Shown: positions 19,038 to 27,771 of the stretch, in pieces
Layout: every line of letters starts with the position of its first letter
Position numbering within the stretch: the stretch's first letter is position 1
Source of the DNA: Chryseobacterium sp. ZHDP1
GTDB taxonomy: Bacteria > Bacteroidota > Bacteroidia > Flavobacteriales > Weeksellaceae
NCBI RefSeq assembly: GCF_018603435.1
Contig: NZ_CP075682.1
Coordinates: forward strand, 2,232,001 to 2,296,000
Length of the DNA: 64,000 nt
Direction: 5' to 3'
The notes under the pieces: model-generated
The model's input: the letters and a program-made list of their open reading frames with translations, nothing else
Database searches by the model: none
Told to the model about the DNA's origin: nothing
Program-made: the position numbers and the translations under genes

Positions 19038-19771
19038 CTGAAACAGGAAATACCGTTTTAATTACCGGTGGCTCTTCCGGCATTGGTTTGTCATTAGCCA
19101 AGCGGTTTTTGCTGCTCAAAAACAAAGTTATTATTACAGGACGGGACAAAGTAAAGCTGGAACAAATAAAAAATGAATTTCCGGAATTAATAATATTTGC
19201 AGGCGATTTAACCGACAACACTTCTTTAGACGAATTAGTTTTGTTTATTGAACGACAACATTCAGACGTAAATATTTTAATTAACAACGCTGCAGTTCAG
19301 TACAATTATAATTTTACAGATAAAACTAATCTCACGGATAAAATAGAGTATGAAATTTCGGCAAATTTAACGGCTCCCGTAAAACTAACTTCCCTCCTAT
19401 TGCCATTTATTTTGAAAAACAAAAATAGCGCAGTAGTGAATGTAAGCAGCGGACTTTTTATAGCACCCAAAAAATCGGCTTCCGTGTATTGTGCCACAAA
19501 AAGTGCCATTCACAGTTTCAGCAAAACATTGCGCTATCAGCTTGAAGATACAGATACCAAGGTTTTTGAAATCATACCCGCTTTAATCGACACTCCCATG
19601 ACGGAAGGGCGCGGAAAATCAAAAATAACAACCGAACAATTAACTGATGAATTTATTCATAATTTTAAAGCTGACCAATACGAAAGCTATATTGGCAAAA
19701 CAAAGTTGCTGAGACTTATTAACCGCTTTTCTCCGAAACTTGCCGACAGAATTATGAAAAATGGACTATAA
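19034..19771 (+). CDS. Short-chain dehydrogenase (DltE-like SDR)
   Basis: The 245-residue protein shows the classical SDR features: TGGSSGIG cofactor loop near residue 11, NNAA near 86, catalytic Ser in VNVSSG, and the YCATK active-site motif. The acyl-group SDRs of the DltE type have the same length. It is translationally coupled to the darcynin gene. The substrate is unknown. Confidence 0.85.
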   Translation: MTETGNTVLITGGSSGIGLSLAKRFLLLKNKVIITGRDKVKLEQIKNEFPELIIFAGDLTDNTSLDELVLFIERQHSDVNILINNAAVQYNYNFTDKTNLTDKIEYEISANLTAPVKLTSLLLPFILKNKNSAVVNVSSGLFIAPKKSASVYCATKSAIHSFSKTLRYQLEDTDTKVFEIIPALIDTPMTEGRGKSKITTEQLTDEFIHNFKADQYESYIGKTKLLRLINRFSPKLADRIMKNGL

Positions 19772-20085
19772 AAAAACTTTTTAAAATAAAAATATTCTTA
19801 CTGGAAAAGGCAAAGGTCGCAGGATTTGTATTTGTCCTAAATTTTTAAGCTGCAGGAAAATCAAAGATTTTCAATAAAGATTCATTCTTAATTTTATCGT
19901 AGATAAAATCTGTTCGCCTAAAAACTGTTTAAAAATTTTTCAAAACAACTCTCGGATAACCAAATAAAAGCATCAGGCTGAAGTTTTCACTTCAGCCTGA
20001 TGCTTTTTCAATTTATTGAACTTGTTCAATGTTTTTAAACCTGAAGTGAAGCAACTTTGCATCATTAATTTAAAAACTTCAGAAA
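19772..20085. other. Intergenic region with a terminator
   Basis: No coding frame is supported in this 314-base stretch. It contains the perfect terminator at 19970-20008. Confidence 0.5.
19970..20008 (+). terminator. Perfect intrinsic terminator
   Basis: GCATCAGGCTGAAG and CTTCAGCCTGATGC form a perfect 14-bp stem around a TTTTCA loop and are followed by five T residues. Confidence 0.85.
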
Positions 20086-20976
20086 ATGAAAAAAAGAATT
20101 TTAGCAGTCTTCATGATTTTAAGTATTGCTTTTTTTGCCACAAGTTGCTCAGACAATGATGACAATGGAGTAACGTCATCAAGAAACACTCAGCAGGAAG
20201 AAGCAAACAAACTTTTAGTAAAAACTTTTTACCAGCGTTTATTCGGAGACAAGGATATTACAGCTATTGATGATTATATTGTTGAAAATTACATCCAGCA
20301 CAATCCGCAGGTTGCCGATGGAAGAGCATCATTAAAAACAGTAGCTTCCCAATGGCTCGCCGGTACACCACAAACCACGGTAGATTTCCGAAAAATACTG
20401 GCAGAAGGCGATCTGGTTATTCTGCACGTAAGAAATCCGTCTCCCGACGGCAGCACTTATCAGGCGATTACAGAGTTTTTCCGCGTAGAGAATAACAAAA
20501 TCACAGAACATTGGGATGTCATTCAGGATGCGCCTGCAACTTCTGCCAACACGCATCCGATGTTTGGTAACGATGCAAATACTACAGCTGCAAGAAATAT
20601 TATACAGGAGGATGCCAACAAAAAATTAGTGGTTGCATTCTACCAAAGACTTTTTGGCGATAAAGATACTTCGGCTATTGACGATTATATTGCAGATAAC
20701 TACATACAGCACAATCCGCAGGTTGCCGATGGAAAAGCACCACTGAAAGCAATGGCAACCCAATGGATTGCAGGTACACCAAAATCTACAGTCGATTTCC
20801 GCAAAACGGTTTCTGAAGGAAATATTGTGGCTCTTCATATAAAAGCTCCTACACCTGACGGAAGCTATCAGGCAATTTCAGAATTCTTCCGCGTAGAGAA
20901 TAACAAAATCACAGAACATTGGGATGTTATACAGGCTGCACCTTCATCGTCTGCCAATACGCATCCGATGTTTTAA
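20086..20976 (+). CDS. Lipoprotein with two tandem SnoaL-like domains
   Basis: The 296-residue protein has a lipoprotein signal (FFATSCSDNDD, Cys at about 21). Two SnoaL-like domains follow at about 35-160 and 170-296. They are almost the same: YQRLFGDKD, AIDDYI, NYIQHNPQVADG, STVDFRK, EFFRVENNKITEHWDVIQ and SANTHPMF all occur twice. SnoaL folds bind small hydrophobic molecules or act as cyclases. The duplication looks recent. It sits next to the intradiol dioxygenase gene, so a role with aromatic compounds is possible. Confidence 0.8.
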   Translation: MKKRILAVFMILSIAFFATSCSDNDDNGVTSSRNTQQEEANKLLVKTFYQRLFGDKDITAIDDYIVENYIQHNPQVADGRASLKTVASQWLAGTPQTTVDFRKILAEGDLVILHVRNPSPDGSTYQAITEFFRVENNKITEHWDVIQDAPATSANTHPMFGNDANTTAARNIIQEDANKKLVVAFYQRLFGDKDTSAIDDYIADNYIQHNPQVADGKAPLKAMATQWIAGTPKSTVDFRKTVSEGNIVALHIKAPTPDGSYQAISEFFRVENNKITEHWDVIQAAPSSSANTHPMF

Positions 20977-20990
20977 TAAAAAAATGAGAA

Positions 20991-21692
20991 ATGATGGACA
21001 GAAAGAAATTTTTAACCAAAGGAATTTTAGGCTTAGGTTCTATTGTAGCACTACCCAACGTTTTAGCCTCCTGCTCAAAAGATGACGAAACCGGTACTTC
21101 AGGTTCTGCCAATGGTAACTGTTCCGTATCGCCTACAGAAACAATTGGTCCCTTTCCTATTATTACACCTGCACAATATGTTCGGGCAAGCATCATCGGA
21201 GACCGAACCGGAATTCCCCTTCTAATGACGCTCACCATACAAGACCAGAGTAATGGCTGTACTCCTTTAGCCGGTGTATTTGTAGATGTATGGCAATGCG
21301 ATAAAGACGGAAACTATTCGCAGTACGGAGGAAACCAACTGCAGACCACAGATTATACAGGTCAAAATTTCCTTCGGGGAAGACAGGCTACCGACGCCAA
21401 CGGAAAAGTATCCTTCATCAGTATTTTCCCGGGCTGGTATCCGGGAAGAGCGCCACACATTCATGTACATATTTATGATAGTGCCGGAGTTTCGCTTCTG
21501 GTTACCCAAATTGCTTTTCCGGCTGCAATATACTCCGCTGTTTATGCAACTGCAGGATATCATGGAGCGCCGGACAGATCGAATACGCAGGATTCAATTT
21601 TTTCAGATAGTTTGAACCAGAATATGGCAGACAGTGTAACGGGTAATAATACCGATGGCTATACCTTGTTAAAAACAATAACGGTAGCATAA
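20991..21692 (+). CDS. Intradiol ring-cleavage dioxygenase family protein, exported
   Basis: The 233-residue protein begins with a twin MMDRK start and a signal-like segment that ends at a lipobox-like VLASCSK. The dioxygenase core shows VDVWQCDKDGNY and FPGWYPGRAPHIHVHI, which supply the Tyr, Tyr, His and His iron ligands of the intradiol family. Such enzymes open catechol-type rings. The exported form with a Ser/Gly linker is common in Bacteroidota, with unknown substrate. It lies 14 bases after the SnoaL lipoprotein. Confidence 0.8.
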   Translation: MMDRKKFLTKGILGLGSIVALPNVLASCSKDDETGTSGSANGNCSVSPTETIGPFPIITPAQYVRASIIGDRTGIPLLMTLTIQDQSNGCTPLAGVFVDVWQCDKDGNYSQYGGNQLQTTDYTGQNFLRGRQATDANGKVSFISIFPGWYPGRAPHIHVHIYDSAGVSLLVTQIAFPAAIYSAVYATAGYHGAPDRSNTQDSIFSDSLNQNMADSVTGNNTDGYTLLKTITVA

Positions 21693-21886
21693 AAAATATA
21701 TAAACCTATTCTTTTTAATAATAAAGATTTCAGCCTGACAATCATAATAATATTACAGTTAGTTTTCGAAATGTCAGGTTGAATTTTTTGAAGGATCGCC
21801 TACGAAAAGACACTTCAGAGTGTTACTCTTCAATATTAAATAAAGGAATAAATGAACAAATTTTAATAACAAATCATTCCAAAAAA

Positions 21887-22783
21887 ATGAAAATCAGGAA
21901 TTTTTTTAAATCTATTTTAATTACAACATCAATTTTTACAGCAATGGAAGCAACAGCACAAAGTTTCAGAACTATCGAAACAAAAAATTTAAACCTAAAA
22001 GTATACAATGCATCCGAAAACAGCTTTGGCGTTGCCTCGGTAATTATTTCGGGCAAAACGGATGCCGTATTGATCGATGCACAGTTTACATTGGCAGATG
22101 CCGAAAAAGTAGCTCAGGAAATTAAACAGAGCGGCAAAAAGCTGACCACAATCTATGTTTCTCATGGTGATCCGGATTTTTACTTCGGATTAGAGGTTTT
22201 CAAAAAATATTTTCCGGAAGTTACCGCTTATGCTTCTCCTGCAACGGTGGAACACATTAAAGCTACAGCACAGAAAAAACTGGAAGTGTGGGGCGAAAGA
22301 CTGGGTAAAAATATTACTTCCAATGTAATTTTGCCACAGGTTTTAAAAGGAAACTCTATACAGCTGGAAGGCGAAAATCTTGAAATCATTGGTCTGGAAG
22401 AGTTTGCCAATAAGACTTTTGTATGGATTCCTTCAGAAAAAACAGTTGTGGGCGGTATTAATATTTTTGGAACCAGCTTCAACCTTTGGATGGCAGATGC
22501 ACAAACTACAGAAGCACGCAAACAATGGATTTCCGTATTGGATAAAATTGAAAGTCTGCATCCTGAAGTCGTAGTTCCTGCGCACGCGAGCAATAATTCA
22601 GCTTTTGATATTTCGGCAGTAAAACATACGCGAAATTACATCCAGTTTTATGAAGAAGCACTGAAAACAAACAAAACCTCAGACGAACTTATTAAAGCGA
22701 TCAAAGCAAAATATCCAACATTAACTTTTGACATTGCCCTGCAAATTGGCGCAAAAGTAAATACGGGAGAAATGAAATGGTAA
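21887..22783 (+). CDS. MBL-fold hydrolase-like protein with altered metal motif, exported
   Basis: I choose the ATG at 21887, which gives a signal peptide ending EATAQ and 298 residues. The fold is metallo-beta-lactamase-like (AVLIDAQFTLADAEKV; SHGDPDFYFG; VVGGINIFG; VVPAHAS). In the HxHxDH motif only His93 and Asp97 are kept; the second and third His are Asp95 and Phe98. A subgroup of MBL proteins has this SHGDPDFYFG form. It may bind metal differently or not at all. It overlaps the next gene by 7 bases. Confidence 0.75.
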   Translation: MKIRNFFKSILITTSIFTAMEATAQSFRTIETKNLNLKVYNASENSFGVASVIISGKTDAVLIDAQFTLADAEKVAQEIKQSGKKLTTIYVSHGDPDFYFGLEVFKKYFPEVTAYASPATVEHIKATAQKKLEVWGERLGKNITSNVILPQVLKGNSIQLEGENLEIIGLEEFANKTFVWIPSEKTVVGGINIFGTSFNLWMADAQTTEARKQWISVLDKIESLHPEVVVPAHASNNSAFDISAVKHTRNYIQFYEEALKTNKTSDELIKAIKAKYPTLTFDIALQIGAKVNTGEMKW

Positions 22784-23238
22784 AACAATATATCTTCAGC
22801 CTGGCTATGCTTCTTGCACTGTCAGGCTGTTCTTTAAACAATAAAGCAATGACAAATCTTGAAATAATAAAAAGTACTTACGAAGGAAAAACATCGGAAG
22901 AAAACGGAAGAAATCTTGCCAGATATGTAGCTGAAGATATTCACTGGACAGAAGCAAAAGGCTTTCCCTATAACGGAACGTATGTGGGATTAGAAAGCAT
23001 TACAAAAAATGTTTTCAGCAGATTAGGAACTGAATGGACAGATTATAAATTTACTCCGGAAGGTTATGTGGCAAGTGATGATAAAGTGGTTGCTTACGGT
23101 ACTTATTCTGGAACTTATAAACGTACCAACAAGTATTTTGAAGCCAGAGTAGCCCACATCTGGAAACTGAAAAACGGAAAAATTATCAGCTTTGAGCAGT
23201 TTGTAGACAGCAAAACAGTGGATGATGCTATAAAATAA
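22777..23238 (+). CDS. NTF2/SnoaL-like lipoprotein
   Basis: The 153-residue protein has a lipoprotein signal (LLALSGCSLN). The remaining part is an NTF2-like fold: NLEIIKSTYEGKT, EDIHWTEAKGFPYNGTYVG, VVAYGTYSGTYK and the closing HIWKLKNGKIISFEQFVD. It overlaps the MBL-fold gene, so both are probably made together. It is the third SnoaL-type domain within 3 kb. Confidence 0.78.
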   Translation: MVKQYIFSLAMLLALSGCSLNNKAMTNLEIIKSTYEGKTSEENGRNLARYVAEDIHWTEAKGFPYNGTYVGLESITKNVFSRLGTEWTDYKFTPEGYVASDDKVVAYGTYSGTYKRTNKYFEARVAHIWKLKNGKIISFEQFVDSKTVDDAIK

Positions 23239-23401
23239 ACAAAACATCCTGTGGCAAAACCTTCTGATTTAAAATATTTAATCCTTTATTTTCCAGATCA
23301 TTATACTTAAATCGCTATCGAGTAAAAGTGAAGAATACTATTCCACTAAGGTGATAAATTAATTAAATGAAAATAAATTTGCATATTATAAGTACGCTTA
23401 T

Positions 23402-23409
23402 TATATTTG
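23402..23409 (+). promoter_or_regulatory. Promoter of the SRPBCC-MarR operon
   Basis: TATATTTG (-7) is preceded by TTG at 23379-23381 with a 20-base spacer, a good Bacteroidota promoter. It sets the start of the downstream gene to 23445 and not 23367. Confidence 0.6.
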
Positions 23410-23444
23410 CACTTATAAAATTAATTCATTTAATATTTAAAGAT

Positions 23445-23864
23445 ATGTGGACAAGAAGTCATTCAATCGTAACGAGAGAAGTTACAAAAGAGCAAATGTG
23501 GAAACTCTTTGCTGACGTAAATAACTGGCAAACCTGGGATGAAGGTATTGAATTTGCCAAACTGGAAGGTAAATTTGAGAAAGGAAACTTTTTTATGTTG
23601 AGACCGAAAGGCGGTCCCGATGTAAAAGTAGAACTCTTAGAAACAGAAGAAAATAAAATGTTTCTGGATGTTACAAAATTTCCGCTTGCCAAAATGTACG
23701 ACAAACACACTTTCGAAGAAACGCAGGAAGGTTTAAAAATCACAAACACCATCACCGTAAAAGGAGTTTTAGGATTTTTATGGCGTAAAATTGTAGCTCA
23801 AAAAATTGTTGATGCGCTACCGGAAGATATGCAAACCCAGATTAAAGCAGCAAAATCTCTATGA
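23445..23864 (+). CDS. SRPBCC-family (polyketide cyclase-like) protein
   Basis: With the ATG at 23445 the protein has 139 residues and starts MWTRSHSIVTREV. The SRPBCC pattern is visible in REVTKEQMWKLFADVNNWQTWDEGIE and in the C-terminal long helix. These proteins form a hydrophobic pocket for small ligands. The upstream in-frame Met at 23367 lies before the promoter. The stop overlaps the MarR gene by 4 bases. Confidence 0.78.
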   Translation: MWTRSHSIVTREVTKEQMWKLFADVNNWQTWDEGIEFAKLEGKFEKGNFFMLRPKGGPDVKVELLETEENKMFLDVTKFPLAKMYDKHTFEETQEGLKITNTITVKGVLGFLWRKIVAQKIVDALPEDMQTQIKAAKSL

Positions 23865-24325
23865 AAAATAAAGACAATACCTTCAGTGTAGAAAAAGCAG
23901 AAGACAGCTCCGGTTTTTTATTGTGGCAGGTGACTAATCTTTGGCAGCGGGAAATTAAAAAAGCATTAGAACCTTATGGCATAACGCATTCGCAGTTTGT
24001 TTTAATGGCGAGCATTCACTGGCTTACCCTGCATCAACAGGAAGTAACTCAGATTGCGCTTTCATCGCATACAAAAATTGATCCTATGACAACCTCTACT
24101 GTCCTGAGAACTTTACAAACAAAAGGGCTTTTAGAAAGAAGGGAACATTTAACAGATACGAGGGCAAAAACAGTGGGACTTACCGATAGCGGAGAAAAAA
24201 TAATCCAGCAGGCTGTAAAGATAGTTGAAGAATTCGACAGAACTTTTTTTGCAAAGCTCGGCGATACAACAGGATCTTTCAATAAACAGCTTCTGATATT
24301 GCTCGAAAATAAAAACGAAAGCTAA
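23861..24325 (+). CDS. MarR-family transcriptional regulator
   Basis: The 154-residue protein has the MarR winged helix-turn-helix: GITHSQFVLMASIHWL, then VTQIALSSHTKIDPMTTSTVLRTL and the wing LERREHLTDTRAKTVGLTDSG. MarR proteins usually repress a neighbouring gene until a small phenolic or similar ligand binds. The coupled SRPBCC gene suggests that the operon responds to such a compound. It is intact. Confidence 0.88.
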   Translation: MKNKDNTFSVEKAEDSSGFLLWQVTNLWQREIKKALEPYGITHSQFVLMASIHWLTLHQQEVTQIALSSHTKIDPMTTSTVLRTLQTKGLLERREHLTDTRAKTVGLTDSGEKIIQQAVKIVEEFDRTFFAKLGDTTGSFNKQLLILLENKNES

Positions 24326-24529
24326 TTTTGAATGAAACCGGTATCGATTTTTACTCATGCTTGGCTTTCAAGAAAAATGCGGTGTAATTATTAATCTGAA
24401 AATATTCAGAAAAAAATGCTAAATTAACCTCGAATCAGACAGAAAAGTGTAATATAATTTGATGGCTGCCCTGAAATAAAACAACACATCTGTTTGTTAT
24501 TCCGATATAAAACCATTTTCTATAAAATC

Positions 24530-24733
24530 ATGCCAATCATCGAATTCACAGCGGGACAATTATCCCCGGAAGTTAAAAAACAACTGATAAAAGAACTTAC
24601 AGACATTTCTGTAAAGATTACGGGAATTCCGAAACATTTATTCTTTATCACCATCAATGAAAAACCGGATGAAGACATTGCTGTGGGAGGTCTCAGCGTA
24701 AAAGAAATAAAGGAGAACCTGAAATCAAAATAA
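24530..24733 (+). CDS. 4-oxalocrotonate tautomerase-like protein
   Basis: Starting at the ATG at 24530 the protein has 67 residues and opens with MPIIEFTAGQLS. Pro2 becomes the catalytic N-terminal proline after Met removal, as in the tautomerase family. The TGIPKHLFFITINEKPDED segment fits the second half of the fold. An earlier in-frame Met at 24494 would hide the proline and is rejected. It may act with the nearby aromatic-compound enzymes. Confidence 0.75.
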   Translation: MPIIEFTAGQLSPEVKKQLIKELTDISVKITGIPKHLFFITINEKPDEDIAVGGLSVKEIKENLKSK

Positions 24734-24870
24734 TGCATCTATGGAAATTATTGAAGCTTGTCCCTCTGTAAATATTTGTCTACATTTGATTTAGGTTTTC
24801 AGATTTCTGTATTCACTGAAACAAACATATCAGAAAGACAAAAGACCGCGCAACCCAACACAGAAAAAAA

Positions 24871-25626
24871 ATGAACAATGATTTTGACTTCAAACTCATC
24901 AAGCCCGACAAATCGCTGGACGATTTTGTAGAGAGTTTTTGGATGCTTCAAAATCATTCCGAGCAAGAAAAAAACATTGTTATTTTACCCGACGGAAGAG
25001 TAGATCTGTTTTTTTCCAGATCCGCATCTGAGCCTTTTCACACTACACTTTCCGGACTTGAAACGAAACCGGATACTGCGATATTATCTACTAAGACGGT
25101 GATGTTTGCCATTAGTTTTAAACTTCTTGCCATAGAATATATTTTTCGGGATCCGGTTTCAGACGTATTGGATAACGCAAAACATTTAGCTGTAGATTTT
25201 TGGAGTTTTGGTGAAGATGACCTGAATAGTTTTGAACTCTTCTGCGAAAAAGCAACACAAAAAATTCAGTCACTTCTGCCTGAAGAAACAGATAGCAGAA
25301 AAAGAAAACTTTTTGATCTTATTTATTCTTCCAACGGATCACTGTCTGTACATGAACTTTCAGAAAAAGTATCTTGGAGCAGCAGGCAGATCAACCGTTA
25401 TTTCAATCAGCAATTCGGGATTTCATTAAAAGCCTACTGTAATATTCTTCGGTTTCGGGCTTCATTTAGTCATATAAAAGAAGGCAGGTTGTTCCCGCAG
25501 GAAGATTTTGCCGATCAGTCACATTTTATTAAAACCGTTAAAAAGTTTTCCGGTGTTTCACCAAAAGAACTTAGACAAAATCAAAACGACCGATTTATAC
25601 AATTTTCAACAATTACATTGAAATAA
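24871..25626 (+). CDS. AraC-family transcriptional regulator
   Basis: The 251-residue protein has an N-terminal ligand domain of the DUF6597 type (KPDKSLDDFVESFWMLQN; VILPDGRVDLFFS) and a C-terminal AraC double helix-turn-helix (LSVHELSEKVSWSSRQINRYFNQQFGIS; FADQSHFIKTVKKFSGVSPKEL). It lies 28 bases upstream of the Tet(X)-like gene on the same strand and may control it. Confidence 0.88.
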   Translation: MNNDFDFKLIKPDKSLDDFVESFWMLQNHSEQEKNIVILPDGRVDLFFSRSASEPFHTTLSGLETKPDTAILSTKTVMFAISFKLLAIEYIFRDPVSDVLDNAKHLAVDFWSFGEDDLNSFELFCEKATQKIQSLLPEETDSRKRKLFDLIYSSNGSLSVHELSEKVSWSSRQINRYFNQQFGISLKAYCNILRFRASFSHIKEGRLFPQEDFADQSHFIKTVKKFSGVSPKELRQNQNDRFIQFSTITLK

Positions 25627-25654
25627 TTTTGTGCTGTAAAAAAAGTTATACGGT

Positions 25655-26815
25655 ATGAAATTACACAACAAAAAAATTGCTATTGTAGGCGGAGGACCGG
25701 GAGGACTTACGTTAGCAAAACTATTACAGCTTAAAGGAGCCGATGTAAAAATATATGAACGTGATGTAAATAAGAATGCGCGGGTACAGGGTTCTCCACT
25801 GGATTTACATGATGATTCCGGTTTGGCAGCAATTATTAAAGCAGGTCTGCTTGAAGAATTCAAAAACAACTTTCTTCCCAAAGCGGACAGAAAGAAAATA
25901 ATGAACGAAAAAGCGGAAGTATTTTTAAGTGACCACGAAACCAAAGTAGAAGAAAATTTCGGTAATCCTTATTTTCGTCCGGAAATAGACCGTGGCGCAT
26001 TACGGAAAATTTTGCTGGAGTCTTTAGAACCCGAAACAGTTGTCTGGAACAGCCATTTTATTTCTATGGATAAGCAGAATGAAGGCTGGCTGATGCACTT
26101 CAAAAACAGAGAATCCGTTTACGCAGATATTGTTATTGCAGCAGACGGAGCAAACTCCAAAATCCGTCCTTACATTACAGATATTAAAGCTTTTTATTCG
26201 GGCATCATTATGCTTGAAGGCAATATATATGATGTAAAAAACGCAGCGCCTAAAATGGCGGAACTTCTTAATGGCGGAAAAATAATGGCCTTCGGAAATA
26301 AAAAAGATATTTTAATGGGGCAAAAAGGGAATGGTGAAGCGGGATTTTATTTAAGCTTTAAAGCAGAGGAAAACTGGGCTGCGAACAGTGGTTTAAATTT
26401 TAATGACAAATCGCAGCTGCTGGATTGGTTTAAAACTGCTTATTCTGAATGGGACAATATTTGGTACGAACTTTTCGAAAATACAGAAACCCCTTTTATT
26501 CCGCGTCCAATTTACTGTATGCCATTAGATCAGGATTGGGAAGCACAGCCCAATCTTACCATGCTTGGTGATGCAGCCCATGTAATGCCGCCATTTGCAG
26601 GTGAAGGTGTAAATATGGCAATGCGTGATGCATTGGAACTAAGCGGCTGTCTTACATCCGACAAATATTCCACTTTGCAGGAAGCAATTGCTGCCTATGA
26701 AAAAAATATGCGCGAAAGAGCCTCTGACGCAGCAAAAGAATCGCTTGAAAACGGAGAAAGAATGCACAGCCAGGAAGCTCTCGAAACAATGCTGGAGTTT
26801 TTCAGCGAACACTAA
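25655..26815 (+). CDS. Tet(X)-like FAD-dependent monooxygenase
   Basis: The 386-residue protein has the FAD Rossmann motif IVGGGPGGLTLAKLLQ (glycines 12-17), an acidic-arginine pair YERD, and the second FAD motif MLGDAAHVMPPFAGEGVNMA around residue 305. SPLDLHDDSG and the EEA-type C-terminal helix match the Tet(X) group closely in length and order. Tet(X) enzymes hydroxylate tetracyclines. Overall likeness to classical Tet(X) appears moderate, so the substrate here is open. It follows an AraC regulator. Confidence 0.85.
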   Translation: MKLHNKKIAIVGGGPGGLTLAKLLQLKGADVKIYERDVNKNARVQGSPLDLHDDSGLAAIIKAGLLEEFKNNFLPKADRKKIMNEKAEVFLSDHETKVEENFGNPYFRPEIDRGALRKILLESLEPETVVWNSHFISMDKQNEGWLMHFKNRESVYADIVIAADGANSKIRPYITDIKAFYSGIIMLEGNIYDVKNAAPKMAELLNGGKIMAFGNKKDILMGQKGNGEAGFYLSFKAEENWAANSGLNFNDKSQLLDWFKTAYSEWDNIWYELFENTETPFIPRPIYCMPLDQDWEAQPNLTMLGDAAHVMPPFAGEGVNMAMRDALELSGCLTSDKYSTLQEAIAAYEKNMRERASDAAKESLENGERMHSQEALETMLEFFSEH

Positions 26816-27038
26816 AAAACGAGTTTTTTTAAATGATATAAATCCGTCTCCCAACCGAGCCGGATTATTTTTTATATTTATCATCTTTAGTACATAAGTA
26901 AAAAGCAGTATTAAAGCAAAGCTTAAAGAATAAAATAGAAACATAACCATTGTTAATATTGATCAAAAATCGCGACAAGATGTATAAAGCTTGATATATC
27001 GTGAAACCTTTTCATTTGAAGTTAGTATAAAATTTAAT

Positions 27039-27722
27039 ATGCCAGAAATTATTACAGAAATAAAGTTCCTTTCAAAAGGATTACTTCGCGAAGCAAACAT
27101 TGCTGCTCATCGGGAAAAAAGAGATTATTGTATTGATCCTGAACTTTTAGAGAAATTTCCTTTAGATTTTATTTATTATGTAACAAGATTTCATTATCAC
27201 AAAAAAAACGAATTAAGATTATTTATTAAAACACCAAGTAATGAAATCTTACTACTTGACGTCAGTATAACCAGATACGAATCACTTCCTTCAATAATAT
27301 TCTTTGATAATGACACTTTCGATATAAAAATAAATGATAGACCTTATCCTAATCATCGCGAATGGCAAGAAACAGAAGTTTTAAAGCCAGTTAGAAAACA
27401 AGCAAAATTTAGAAAAAATGTACTTCAAGCATATAATAATAATTGTGCCGTTTGTAACATAAAAGATGAGAGATTACTTAGAGCAGCTCACATTGTTGAT
27501 GTCAGGGATGGCGGAAATGATGAAATCAATAATGGTATTTGTTTATGTGTTAATCACGAAATAGCATTTGACCGTGGGCTTTTACAGATTCTTGATGATT
27601 ACAGTGTAAAATACTATGGTGATATTGGAATTTTAGTTGAATTTATAAAACTACCAACGGACATTAATAAATATCCAGATAAGTCTAAACTTAAATTAAA
27701 AATTAATAAGTTTAAAGAATGA
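27039..27722 (+). CDS. HNH endonuclease
   Basis: I choose the ATG at 27039, giving 227 residues. The C-terminal half holds a complete HNH nuclease with zinc cysteines: NCAVCNIKDERLLRAAHIVDVRDGG, then NGICLCVNHEIAFDRG. His in AAH, Asn in NNG and the final NH supply the catalytic set. The N-terminal 130 residues are unrecognised and probably bind DNA or select the target. Such stand-alone proteins are often restriction-like. The coding sequence is very AT-rich, which suggests transfer. Confidence 0.82.
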   Translation: MPEIITEIKFLSKGLLREANIAAHREKRDYCIDPELLEKFPLDFIYYVTRFHYHKKNELRLFIKTPSNEILLLDVSITRYESLPSIIFFDNDTFDIKINDRPYPNHREWQETEVLKPVRKQAKFRKNVLQAYNNNCAVCNIKDERLLRAAHIVDVRDGGNDEINNGICLCVNHEIAFDRGLLQILDDYSVKYYGDIGILVEFIKLPTDINKYPDKSKLKLKINKFKE

Positions 27723-27771
27723 AACCTCAGCAAAACTTTAATAAATCATCAAAAAACGATCAAAAAAACAT

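Noticed and set aside
23367-23444. Upstream start of the SRPBCC gene giving an N-terminal membrane helix
   Set aside because: A good -33/-7 promoter lies within this extension, so it is not translated from that promoter.
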